Assembly (NCBI GenBank): GCA_004151065.3 | Contig: NWUY0300006048.1 | Span: 3,760-23,910 of the forward strand | DNA: 20,151 bases | Reading direction: 5' to 3' | From: Larix sibirica | Taxonomy: Eukaryota > Streptophyta > Pinopsida > Pinales > Pinaceae | Part shown: in pieces, positions 10,196 through 19,000 of the stretch | Layout of the letters: each line of letters opens with the position of its first letter | How positions within the stretch are numbered: the stretch's first letter is position 1 | Made by a program: the position numbers and the translations under genes | The notes under the pieces: model-generated | What the model was told of the DNA's origin: nothing | Database searches by the model: none | What the model saw: only the letters and a program-made list of their open reading frames with translations

Positions 10196-13100
10196 ATGGC
10201 ACACGCACGAATACATTCCGATTCTTGTGCTTTTACATTGCGTGGTTCCTCTGATCTGAATGCCGAAGTTCTGAGGTCTCCTCCTCGTTTCGTGGCTTAT
10301 CCTTCCCGCAGGTTGATGAATTCCCTGCGATCTGCGAATCCGTGGACGAGCTCTGAAATGGCACCGTTTGCAAAAAGATCAAGGCAATCATCGAATGCTG
10401 TCATTCTGGGAGAGGCCTTCGCCTCCGAGGACAACGATCTTGTTGTTGCGCCCAGCGATCAATTCAGACAACAGGCCTTGGTTTCCTCTCTCGAACAAGT
10501 AAGCTTCCATTCATTCCATTCCATGTCATGCCTGCACTTCTTTTCGTCACAAATTCACTCACTGTAAATTCTTTGGGTATTTTGCTTGCCTCACCTTTAA
10601 GCAACATTTTCTTCGAAATACCCAGTTATTTTTATCAAATTTAAATAAATGAAATCCTGCTTGGGTTAGAACATTCCCTTCCAAGATATTGAATTTTCAT
10701 TACAATGAACTAATACCAGCTGAATTTTTTTGTGTCGGCGTGCTTTGGTTCTGGAAGCATACAACTCGTAGAAACGTCAATTGTCTAGTGTTGTTTCTTT
10801 CGAAGAATAAATTTGTTGGCAGTGGTATATGTCAATTTTCTAGTGTTGTTTCTTTGGAAGAATGAATTGGTTGACAATATTTTTGTCTCCAACTCTGTCG
10901 AACTAGCTACAGCAGTTCAATGAATTGCTGTATGTTCTTATTTTAAATTTAAATAAACAATCATATGATGATTTACAATTTTGCACTAAGAGAAGAGGAA
11001 CTAGCTACAGCAGTTCAATGAAATACTGTGTTTTTTTATTTTAAATTTAAATAAACAAATCAAATCAAATCAGATGATGATTTTGACAATTTTACACCAA
11101 GAGAAGAGGGGTGCTTTACAGCTTTATGTCTATATATGTATATGTATAACGCTAATAAAATAAAATGAAAAATATTCAATTATTCATTTATTTATTACAA
11201 CATAAAAATCCCATTTTTAAACAACTATAAATAAACTAGTATAGATTCATCTTAACCTTGAATCTGCCATGAATAGAGAGGAATCAAGAAACTTAGAAAT
11301 ACAAAACACAAATCTTAATGTTTATTTAATAGTATTTGAGGGTGCAAACAGATTGAGCCTTTGAGGTTTGTACCTTGAGTTTTTTGATTCCTTTGGTGCT
11401 TAATATATCTTGGGTGAAGACGGGTCTATGCTAGTTAGTACTTATCAAGGCTTAGGTGAAACAACTGACCATCCAGCTGCTGTTAACCTCTTCACTAATT
11501 TGGTGAATCATAAGATTTCTCCTTTGACTATGTTGGAATGTTTTGAGGACTATGTTGGAATGTTGTGATGAAAATTTATGGTAAAGCAGTGAGATTCTTC
11601 TGTTATATTTTTCAATATCAAAGTTGCACAACCTTAATAGATCTGGGTTAAGATGGGTTTATGCTATTTAGTACTTATCAAGGCTTGGGTGAAGCAACTT
11701 GATCATCCAGCTGCTCTTAACCTCTTCACTAATTTGGTGAACCATAAAATTTCTACATTGACTATAATGGAACATTGTGATAAACATTTCTGGTAATTTA
11801 CTTTACCTAAGCAGTGAGATTCTTATGTCATACTTTTCAATATCAAAGTTGCACAACCTTATCTTCGGAATTGTCTAAAATATTTGACTTTGTTACGAAA
11901 TATCCATGTAAATAAATTTGAAAATTATACATAGTTGTAATAAAAAAAAGAATTGGGTTGCATGTACCGGTACTACATTCACTTGCAAAAACTAGTATAA
12001 ACACATACATGTGTGGGTTGGCTTATGCCAAAGCACCCAAGTACACAGAGCCTCCAGATCATAAGTCCAAAATAACATAAACCAAACTTTAGGAACCACA
12101 AGGCACAGTGCCTGATTATAAGCACTAAAGAGATAATCAAGCCCATAGCTGGTAGGGGCTCATCATGGCCATTAGTTGCAAGGACCCAACCGGTGACGGG
12201 GATCCTCATCCATAAGTTACTCGTAGTTATCAACGTTTCGGTGTGCCCCTATGGTGGACTGATTTGGCAGTCCCAGGTATGCTAAACTGTTTATCCACTG
12301 GTAATCCTCCCACGATAAGAAACCATGCAAAAAGAGTCTTGTTCGGCTCCAAGGCTAGTTTTAGAGGCTTCGCAGTTGGAACAACCTTTTTTGGTTTGGA
12401 TTTAACTTTCCAAAGTTTCTTTAGATAAAGTTAATTTTATTATTGTGCAACGAATAACCACAAAGATATGTCAATAATATAATTTTATGACAAAGATATG
12501 TCACTAATATAATTTTATTATTGTACAATGAGACTAAAAGATACATTCAATGTGAATACAAGGTGGGAATGCCAAGGCAGTTCTTAGAAAATGCTGAAAG
12601 CAAAAATAAAAAGAAGAAAAATAAATCACAAAGTGAGTAATAGGTGCGGTGATACAAAGTGAGAATGTTCGAGACTGGAAACATCTTGGTGCTAGTAGTA
12701 AAGAAAGAGAGAGAACCAAAGAACATGTTCGTAGCTTACAGGTTTATGGTGACTCCTCCATTGTTATCCACTGGCTGAAGCATAACTGGAAACCAAAGAA
12801 CATCTTATTACCTTCCATTTTGGAGGAGGTTGACAGATTGGCGAGTCATTTCCAAAATATCACTTTCCAACATGTATACAGAGAAAGGAACTATGAGGCA
12901 GATCGATTATCAAAATTGGGCTCCAATTTGGTAATGGAATATGGCAGAAATGGGAAAGTGATAATGATACCATCACTGAAGACGATCCAGGACCTATCTT
13001 ATTTTGAACAATGGTGTACAGCAAGGAACAAGATCAATATAAAGAACTTGAAGATGTTTCTAATGCCCTTTAATTCAGCCCCTTTGATGAAGAAAAGCAG

Positions 13101-14439
13101 GCACGGGCAGCTAAGCTTTTCACATCCTTTATAATATTTAGTTCTGAGCCATTCCATTAGAAGTAACTCTACGAAATGAATTTCAGCCTGTTAAGGTTTA
13201 TTTGAATATTCAGAATGATCAAGTTAGCTGATGCTATGCTGTGAATGTTTACAGTATTCTGGTTCTAGAAGCTTACTTTCAGAATTTCAAGAATGTGGAG
13301 AATCTCTGGAAAGAACCTATGCAAACAAATGAATTTCTATTGACACGAGATTAACCTTTAATCCACTGATCACCTACACAGAGCAGCAATTCTTCCAAGG
13401 AAAGATTTCTCTATAGAAGAGGCATTTGATCGGTCAGCTCAGGATAAATTTACATTACCTAACAGTCGAAATAGGAAGATGGAAGAACATAATTTATAAA
13501 CCATGAATCATGCCTATGTAATAAATGTGAGGTAAAAGGATTAAAAACACATGATTCTCTACTGGCTTATGTATGGGCAAGTAAGATTGAAACATTCAGT
13601 TAAGCAAGGGGAGTTGAAAGATTTACACAGTCTTCTGAGTTTGCCTTCTAAACTACTAGGTAGTCACATGAAGGATGGTTTTAGAACTTCGGAATAGGAG
13701 TCTAGAATCTAGATAACTTTGAGGAAGATTGCAGTTAAGTTGCAAGAAAGTTTAGTTTATATATATATATATATGTTGTCTCATAGATTGTACAGGGTCT
13801 CCTGTGGACGTAATAAAAAATTTCATTTCATTTATAAAATTTTGAATATTGATGTGAATATTTAATTTTTAAATAAATCAAATAAGCTGATGTTTTTTTT
13901 TAAATTTGTTGCCAATTTTTTCAGTATCTTGATATGTACGAAAGATCTATCAAGGATCCAGCTGGTTTTTGGGCTGATATTGCATCTGAGTTTTATTGGA
14001 AAGTGAAATGGGGCTTAAAAGTTTTCTCTGAGAATTTGGATGTGCGCAAGGGACGAATTGAAATCGAGGTATATGCAAATATATACGAGTATGCAATTGA
14101 AATTTCTTTGCCTTATCTAACAAATTCTGGACAATTTTATCATCATGCTTCTTAGGCTTTGGCAATATATATATTAAGTTTTAACTGCTTTTGGTTTTGA
14201 CCAATTGATTTTTCTCGAATTTCAACTTTTTTTGTTGAATATGTTATGAGATGGAATCTGATCCTTGATAAATTGCTCATCAGTGGTTCAAAGGTGGAGT
14301 TACAAACATATGCTACAATGCAGTAGATAGACACGTTGAGGCTGGAAAAGGTGATAAGATTGCTATTTACTGGGAAGGGAATGATCCTGGTTGTGATGGA
14401 TGCTTAACATATAACGAACTGCTCATGAAGGTTTGCCAG
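10196..14439 (+). CDS. ACS: Acetyl-CoA synthetase (AMP-forming), N-terminal three exons
   Basis: The product would convert acetate, ATP and CoA to acetyl-CoA, AMP and PPi. Exons: 10196-10498, 13925-14068 and 14284-14439, all phase 0 with GT-AG borders, encoding 201 residues. Exon 1 (101 aa) is Ser/Arg/Ala-rich with few early acidic residues, like a plastid transit peptide. An in-frame TAA near 10168 makes the ATG at 10196 the first start. Exons 2-3 give the ACAS_N domain: [28 protein letters not shown], then [12 protein letters not shown] and [11 protein letters not shown], phrases diagnostic of plant ACS. Exon 3 ends KVCQ at a GTATAG donor; read-through would stop after one codon. Plant ACS has about 690-740 residues, so the AMP-binding domain with its P-loop-like STGxPKG motif and the C-terminal domain must lie in later exons, which I could not find before 20151. 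Identity is firm; plastid targeting is inference from exon 1. Confidence 0.93.
10776..10875. repeat. 55 bp tandem duplication in ACS intron 1
   Basis: GTCAATTNTCTAGTGTTGTTTCTTT followed by GAAGAAT recurs at 10776 and 10831, a 55 bp period. The copies differ at a few positions, and the second copy is slightly shorter. Confidence 0.85.
10900..11109. repeat. 98 bp tandem duplication in ACS intron 1
   Basis: Copies start at 10900 and 10998 with GAACTAGCTACAGCAGTTCA and both end in AAGAGAAGAGG. The shared core TTATTTTAAATTTAAATAAA is intact in both. The second copy gains a short AAATC iteration that lengthens it. Confidence 0.9.
11399..11860. repeat. 234 bp tandem duplication in ACS intron 1
   Basis: Copy 1 is 11399-11632 and copy 2 is 11633-11860. 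Shared blocks in the same order include TAGTACTTATCAAGGCTT, CATCCAGCTGCT, AACCTCTTCACTAATTTGGT, GCAGTGAGATTCTT and CAATATCAAAGTTGCACAAC. Copy 1 holds an extra internal repeat of GACTATGTTGGAATGTT. No open frame runs through either copy, so I see no coding content. Confidence 0.92.
11861..12430. other. Unassigned part of ACS intron 1
   Basis: This intron segment is less AT-rich than its surroundings. It carries overlapping small open frames, 11979-12233 on minus and 12243-12428 on plus, neither matching a family I know. It could be part of a decayed LTR element, but no polymerase or terminal motif is visible. Confidence 0.35.
12461..12520. repeat. 30 bp tandem duplication in ACS intron 1
   Basis: Two 30 bp units, CAAAGATATGTCAATAATAT and its continuation, start at 12461 and 12491 and differ at about two positions. 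Flanking TTTTATTATTGTGCAA-type sequence also appears on both sides. Confidence 0.85.
12737..13830 (+). mobile_element. Retroelement fragment with RNase H domain, probably a LINE 3' end
   Basis: An open frame (12649-13134) contains the C-terminal two thirds of a retroelement RNase [13 protein letters not shown] with an Asp at 12751-12753, then [19 protein letters not shown] with an Asp at 12901-12903. The N-terminal part with the first catalytic Asp and Glu is missing, so it is truncated near 12737. The same LSK-type ending occurs in the RNase H of the 5640-9430 LINE, which favours a LINE over the aRNH of Tat-type gypsy elements. Downstream non-coding sequence reaches GGGTCTCCTGTGGACGTAAT and AATAAA at 13812-13817, resembling plant LINE 3' ends. 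I found no target-site duplication. It lies in sense orientation in ACS intron 1, ending about 95 bp before exon 2. Confidence 0.65.
13758..13774. repeat. TA dinucleotide microsatellite
   Basis: About eight TA units lie near the end of ACS intron 1, within the presumed 3' region of the retroelement fragment. Confidence 0.9.
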
Positions 14440-15131
14440 GTATAGGTTTTCAGCATATCCTGTTTTGTATAAGATGCATGCTGCATTTAATTTGTAGATC
14501 AACCTGACTAGATGATTTGCATATGCTGCTCTGTGTTTTCCTTTGAAAAAAATTCTGTGCCACCTGTAGTTTCTGCTGATGGACTTTCAGGTCCGAGGGA
14601 TCTGGGAACTGTGTTGATGGCCATTTATTTATGTTCCTGATCTGCAACCCCCTTTCTCTTTGACACTAACGTCTATATAAATTAAACAACCCACTTATAC
14701 AAATGGCAATAAACTTTAAAGCATCCAGAGAAGAGAACAACTGAAGAATTATCAATTATCTATCCATAAAGAGGATTAGTGGTTTCCTGCTATCAGGTAA
14801 CAATACCATGACCATCCACAGAGCTGTATCAAGACATATTGGCACAAGGCTCCAGCAGCAACGAAGGGATGGGGCAAAAAGGATGATCAGATCATATTCA
14901 CCTTCCTGATAAAGCAAATGCACAAATTGATACTTTCTTGAAAATGTGTACTGCAGGCAACATATTGACCATCCAGATCTCCAAGTTTACTGAAGAGTAA
15001 CATTAGGGGGAAACTCCTAAACTATCTTATCCACCCAACTGTTTAAACATATATACGAACAGCAAGATGACGGAAAAGGTTCACTAGCCAACGTCAGTGA
15101 AGAATTGCTCTAGATCCTAACACCTTCAATG
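14440..15131. other. Start of ACS intron 3, no recognised content
   Basis: Donor GTATAG follows exon 3. I searched by eye for the expected next ACS block (a LANYL...GD.V.IYLPM type segment) and did not see it. No repeat or open frame of note is present. Confidence 0.5.
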
Positions 15132-15287
15132 GTGATTAGGCTAGGCAATCTTAACCAAATCTCTTAGTCATCATTTAGGATAAATCACTATTATNATTAT
15201 CCTAAATGATTAATACAAATAATGGTGACGATTTAACTTTGTGATCGGTAAGGTAAGAGATAGGTTAACATTGCCCCCCTCAATCAC
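15132..15287. repeat. 156 bp foldback (MITE-like) element with an N in its loop
   Basis: Outer arms: GTGATTAGG...GGCAATCTTAACC...TCTCTTA at 15132-15166 pairs imperfectly (roughly 80%) with the complement of 15254-15287. Inner arms: ATCATTTAGGATAA (15170-15183) is a perfect complement of TTATCCTAAATGAT (15197-15210), with a 13 nt loop that includes the only ambiguous base, at 15195. Terminal inverted repeats and small size suggest a MITE-like element or an inverted duplication. No clear target-site duplication is present. Confidence 0.7.
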
Positions 15288-16205
15288 AAGTCTATATATC
15301 TGTATCAGCTAAGCAATAAACACTAATGCAAATGCCGATATGCTGAATTTTTCAAAAGCCTCGATCTGTGCTTCAATGAAAAATCTGCCTCCGTCAAAAC
15401 TGGATTCTGGATGGTTCATCTGAAATGAACTGAAAGAGAGCTGAAATCTGGAAGTGAACGACTGCCAGTGTTTGAACATTTCCTGTTTACTTGATAATTC
15501 GATCATTTGCCAAGTGATTTAGCTAGAAGAGGTCGATGTCTTCTGCTAATTGGTGAACATGTAGTATCACCACTCTACTCTCAGTGAATTGTTGAAGTTT
15601 TCTCAGAAAATGACACACAAATAGTGTCAATCAACATCGCGATCATGTATCATGTATTTAAGTCTGCCATCTATAGACTATTGTTGCCCATTTAGCAATT
15701 TGTTTGTCGAAGTATGCCATCTACACTTTTGTTGTTGAAACTGGAAGTCTGACAACCATCATCAATATCCCCCCCTTTGTCAGCTGCAAGGTGAGAAGAA
15801 TGTTTAAGAAATCCAAGCTTGGGCTTTGGAGTCTTCACTTGATACTATGTATCTGGTGGTTTTGGATGACCACTAACCATTTTCATCTCACAATGTACCC
15901 CCCCTTGGCCCTTAAGATGCATGAAGAAAACCATTTTTATTTCATTTGTGTACTACTCAAAGTGGGCATGTGGAAACAACTACATGTTATCTCATACTGT
16001 AGGGTCCATGCTCGGAAGCTACACCATAAGGGGACTGCTTTGGAGTTATGTTCCCCTTGTCAAGTACAAGATGTTGAGGTTTGTATCTCGGGATGTCCTT
16101 CATGTGATGATGCCTAGCATGAAGAGACGTTAACAGTTTCTCTTTAGAGAGGATGGGCATTAATGTATTGTGTGAGAAACACATTACAAGTCTGCATAGC
16201 TTCAG
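15288..16205. other. ACS intron 3 segment with poly-C tracts, possible old LTR-element DNA
   Basis: Tracts of seven C occur at 15769-15775 and 15898-15904, in contexts (CAATATC7TTTG and CAATGTAC7TTGG) like that of the C6 at 15274-15279. Read on the minus strand they are G-rich purine runs followed by two bases and ATTG, similar to polypurine tracts of LTR elements. Open frames here (15704-16117 plus, 15987-16217 minus) overlap on opposite strands and match nothing I recognise. Confidence 0.35.
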
Positions 16206-16320
16206 TGTTGGAAGCAAGCAGTGATGTTCAAGAATTTTATCTTTGCATGCGGGAAATTTTTTAATGCAAAAGTGTTACTAGTTTTTTAATGCGGAAGTGT
16301 AACTTTTGCATGAAGTGAAT

Positions 16321-16363
16321 TTAGGGTTTTGGAACCCTAAAGGACACTGAAGGATTATAAAAT
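16321..16363 (+). promoter_or_regulatory. LTR core promoter: palindrome plus TATA box
   Basis: TTAGGGTTTTGGAACCCTAA (16321-16340) has perfect 8 bp arms around TTGG. Its right arm AACCCTAA resembles the plant telo-box. TATAAAAT follows at 16356-16363. Just upstream, ATGCAAAAGT (16264-16273) is mirrored by ACTTTTGCAT (16302-16311), and TTTTTTAATGC repeats directly. This cluster looks like a retroelement U3 promoter. Confidence 0.5.
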
Positions 16364-16427
16364 AGATGCAGAGGGTAAAGGTTCGATATACACACACAAG
16401 AGAATCAAAGATTGATTTAGTGGGTGT

Positions 16428-16890
16428 AGGGGCACACTTCTTCAGCTGAGAGGGCAGGGAGAAGCAGGGGCGCACTTCCTTCAGACTGAGAGGGGGGCGC
16501 ATCATTCAGGGAGTGTGAGAGATCATCACACTGTCTCATCAGAGATTGATTGAGAGAGAGGGGCACACTTCAGAGATAGAGGGGCACACTCGAGAGAAGG
16601 GGGCACTTCTGTGGCAGAGGGGCACATTCTTCAACAGTCAGAGAAAGAAGCAAGAGGGGCACACTTCTTCAGTTGAGAGGACATAAGAAGCAGAGGGCGC
16701 ACTTCTTCAGGGAGTGAGAGGGAGCATCCCTATTCCAGAGATTGGCAGAGGGCGCATTCCATTAGACATTTCAGAGCAGAGCAGAGGGCGCACTTCTTTA
16801 GGGAGTGAGAGGGAGCATCCCTATTTTAGAGATTGGCAGAGGGCGTATTCCATTAGACATTTCAGAGCAGAGCAGAGGGCGCATTCCTAC
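16428..16890 (+). repeat. Iterated GAGGGGCRCACTTC motif array with a 91 bp tandem duplication
   Basis: About thirteen variants of GAGGGGCRCACTTCTTCAG occur at irregular spacing of roughly 20-45 bp, all on the same strand. Within the array a 91 bp unit (GCAGAGGGCGCACTTCTT to CATTTCAGAGCA) is repeated at 16690-16780 and 16781-16871 with only a few differences. A third, partial unit starts at 16872. Open frames across it arise from the repetition and are not taken as genes. The array lies directly downstream of the LTR TATA box, so it would form the first transcribed part. Confidence 0.85.
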
Positions 16891-17262
16891 AGAGCATCAG
16901 TTGCAGCTGTTACAGAGCGTGGGTTTATCCCACAGATCTGGCACGCCTTCCAAGGCATTAGGTTTCCCTACTTGTGAAATATTTGATTGTAAACATTCTA
17001 TTTTCTCTTTGGCTCGAGATTGAAGAAAGCCCTAGTTGCTGGTTTTCCCCATTGGGGTTTCCAGGGTAAATCTACCGTGTTAAATTGTGGTGTGATTGGT
17101 TTCCTGTTTTGCTGCGTAGTATCATCGGTTAATGAGCTTATATGTTGCTATTCATAAAATCAGATCTGAGAATTTAACTGTGTGTATGCATCTGGGTTAT
17201 TTGATTGGAACTAGTAATTAGAGTTTAAGCTCTACATAAAATTAACACAAGAGAGTACCATT

Positions 17263-17718
17263 TTAGAATGGGCCATAATCATGCCCAAAATCATCTTTTG
17301 CTAGCGATTCATGTTCATTGAAAATTGCTTCTGAAGTTCTATCATCATCATCAACAACAACAAAGAGAGGGTTGTTCTGAACAATGACTAGTTCAGAATG
17401 TTTCACCGATTTCTGATTTTTGAGATCCCTGATTTCATCATTCATTAGTTGGGATTGTGCTTGAAGAAGTTTAACTTTAGCTTGCCTCACTTGCAGACAA
17501 GTTAGCACTGATTGAAGAGTTGCTTTGTTGAGTATGACTGTGTTGTCTTCATTAGTGATTATTAGAGTGTTCAATGACTAATAATTCAAGACTTCGTTCC
17601 ATTTGAAAAACTGAATGACTCCTTGTTATGTAGGTAAGTCTAGATTGCAATTTACTCGATAACAAACAAGGGCTTCTTGTAACTCGATCACTTGAACTTC
17701 ACGCTCTCTTGATTTTTT
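17263..17718 (-). pseudogene. Frameshifted fragment of an unidentified coiled-coil gene
   Basis: On the minus strand an open frame at 17574-17263 encodes a heptad-rich segment (LQSVLTCLQVRQAKVKLLQA, MNDEIRDLKNQKS) followed by an acidic tail with DDDD. Immediately upstream, other frames continue similar content: SREREVQVIELQEALVCYR near 17640-17715, and FQMERSLELLVIEHS near 17570-17620. Switching frames without losing composition suggests one coding region broken by two frameshifts. I do not recognise the family; myosin-like or kinesin-like coils and retroelement Gag are possible. It lies antisense inside ACS intron 3. Confidence 0.4.
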
Positions 17719-17731
17719 TCAGCATGCTGAG

Positions 17732-17871
17732 GGTGTCGGATACTACCGAAAATGCACCAAATTCGTGATTTTTACAATGATTTGAGTCTAAACCACTCAA
17801 CTCAAGTATTTCAATGTGGACTCGGAAATACAAATCAATTCTCGGGTGTCGGGTTCAACCGAGAATGCACC
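17732..17871. repeat. 27 bp direct repeat, 113 bp apart
   Basis: GGTGTCGG followed by six variable bases and CCGARAATGCACC occurs at 17732-17758 and 17845-17871, identical at 23 of 27 positions. Each copy has an internal TCGG...CCGA inverted pair. Function is unknown; the sites may be termini of a small element. Confidence 0.7.
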
Positions 17872-18033
17872 CATAAATTACAATGCAATTTAATTTCAAA
17901 GATTTCTTCAAAGATAAATCATAAGTTTAGGCTCTTTTCAACAAAATGTTTTGAGCACAATATAACACATGATTATATTTTTTTACACAAGTTAGCTCCC
18001 AAATAGCCCTTTTTGTTTATAATGTGATGATTA

Positions 18034-18426
18034 TCAAAGCATTAAAAATTGTTCCCATTCCCAAGCATTTTTAAAATTCGACACTAAAAAGTGATTAATA
18101 TCGTAGGGTGACCTCGACTTGGATCTGGAGTGCCTATGTTTCGGCTTCCTCTCGGCCGACTTTGGCCTGGACTGCGTGCTGATCCTCCTTTCTGTCTTCT
18201 TCACAGCAAATGATGGCTCTTGCACATCACCGTCGTGGGAATCTTATCTTGCGTTCATGGGCAGACAGATCCCTTTGCTGGATATGCACTCAAGATCACT
18301 GTCAACATATGGAGCATATACCAGATTAAGACTAAGCATCAAAACGAGAAGGGTTTACTGCTCTTTGGACTACGTGGAGGCTCATACACAGATGATAGTC
18401 AAATGACACCAACTAAGTCATCTTGA
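18034..18426. other. GC-richer segment with coding-like frames on both strands, unassigned
   Basis: The block at about 18110-18420 is clearly less AT-rich than its flanks. On the minus strand, 18225-18034 encodes a Ser/Arg/Lys-rich stretch (RPKSAERKPKHRHSRSKSR) like SR-type or Gag basic regions. On the plus strand, 18220-18426 reads HGQTDPFAGYALKITVNIWS and KGLLLFGLRGGSYTDD, which looks protein-like; another plus frame covers 18119-18406. I recognise none of them. It is not an ACS exon I can match. It could be an exon relic of another gene or a retroelement piece. Confidence 0.3.
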
Positions 18427-18469
18427 CTCTGAAGTCTGAACTGCACTCTTACTATTTGGAAGGAGTCTG

Positions 18470-19000
18470 TGCAGGAAGAGGATGAAGAATGCAGGAAAAG
18501 GGAAGAGGAAGGGGGAGAAACACAGTACCAAGTGAAAATATTAATTCAGGAGTCAGAAAGTAAAAGATTTGACCAGAAGTTCTATACAAAAAGAAAAATA
18601 ATACGGATAGAAGCAAATTCAACCAGCAGACCACGAATAGAAAGGAATAAGACCTAGCAACACAGAATACAAGATCTCGTATCAGTAACTTTATGTCATA
18701 TAGAAAAATTAACCTAGCAGCTGCACTATCAATTACAAGAACGAGAAATAGATGAAGAGGAGGAAGAATGATGGAAAAAGAAGAATAAAGGAGGAAAAAA
18801 TGTCAGCAAGTGAGAAAATTAACTCTGAAAACAACAGATTTGACCAGGAAGCCTAAAAAGAATGATGCACTCAGTGGCAAATTTAATCAGAAGACCTAGA
18901 ATAGAAAGCAGTGTGCTCTAGCTTTAGAGAATACATGATCTAGCACATTAGACCCTCTGACACATTGGAATAAGAAGACACCCAGCAGTTGCAGAATTCT
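18470..19000. repeat. Diverged purine-rich tandem duplication, period about 265-271 bp
   Basis: Matching landmarks recur in order: AGGAAGAGGA-type purine runs, AGATTTGACCAG at 18565 and 18836, AATAGAAAG at 18636 and 18900, AGAATACAWGATCT near 18664 and 18928, and CAGCAGYTGCA after each. Copies are roughly 18470-18735 and 18736-19000, with many substitutions and small indels. The frames at 18469-18657 are a by-product of the purine bias. Confidence 0.75.

Larger units (their letters stand above)
16206..17254 (+). mobile_element. Probable copia-type LTR (solo or remnant)
   Basis: The left edge TGTTGGAAGC is a common LTR terminus, preceded by TTCAG. A TATA box lies 150 bp inside. The right part GTTTTCCCCATTGGGGTTTCC followed by AGGGTAAATCTACCG resembles the U5 region of plant copia LTRs. 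The right edge is uncertain; AATTAACACA at about 17245-17254 is one candidate CA end. I found no matching TTCAG on the right, no primer-binding site (TGGTATCAGAGC type) and no Gag-Pol coding, so it is either a solo LTR that lost its duplication or a fragment. It is in sense orientation inside ACS intron 3. Confidence 0.5.

Noticed and set aside
15704-16217. 137-residue plus frame and 76-residue minus frame
   Set aside because: Mutually overlapping, with no motif; the plus frame includes translated poly-C tracts. Treated as repeat-derived DNA.
16714-17023. Plus-strand open frames of 87 and 72 residues with repeated peptides
   Set aside because: They follow the 91 bp tandem duplication and have no recognisable protein content; best explained as repeat-derived.
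18452-18657. Charged plus frame and hydrophobic minus frame in the purine-rich block
   Set aside because: Composition follows from the strand purine bias and the frame is not kept in the second copy of the duplication.
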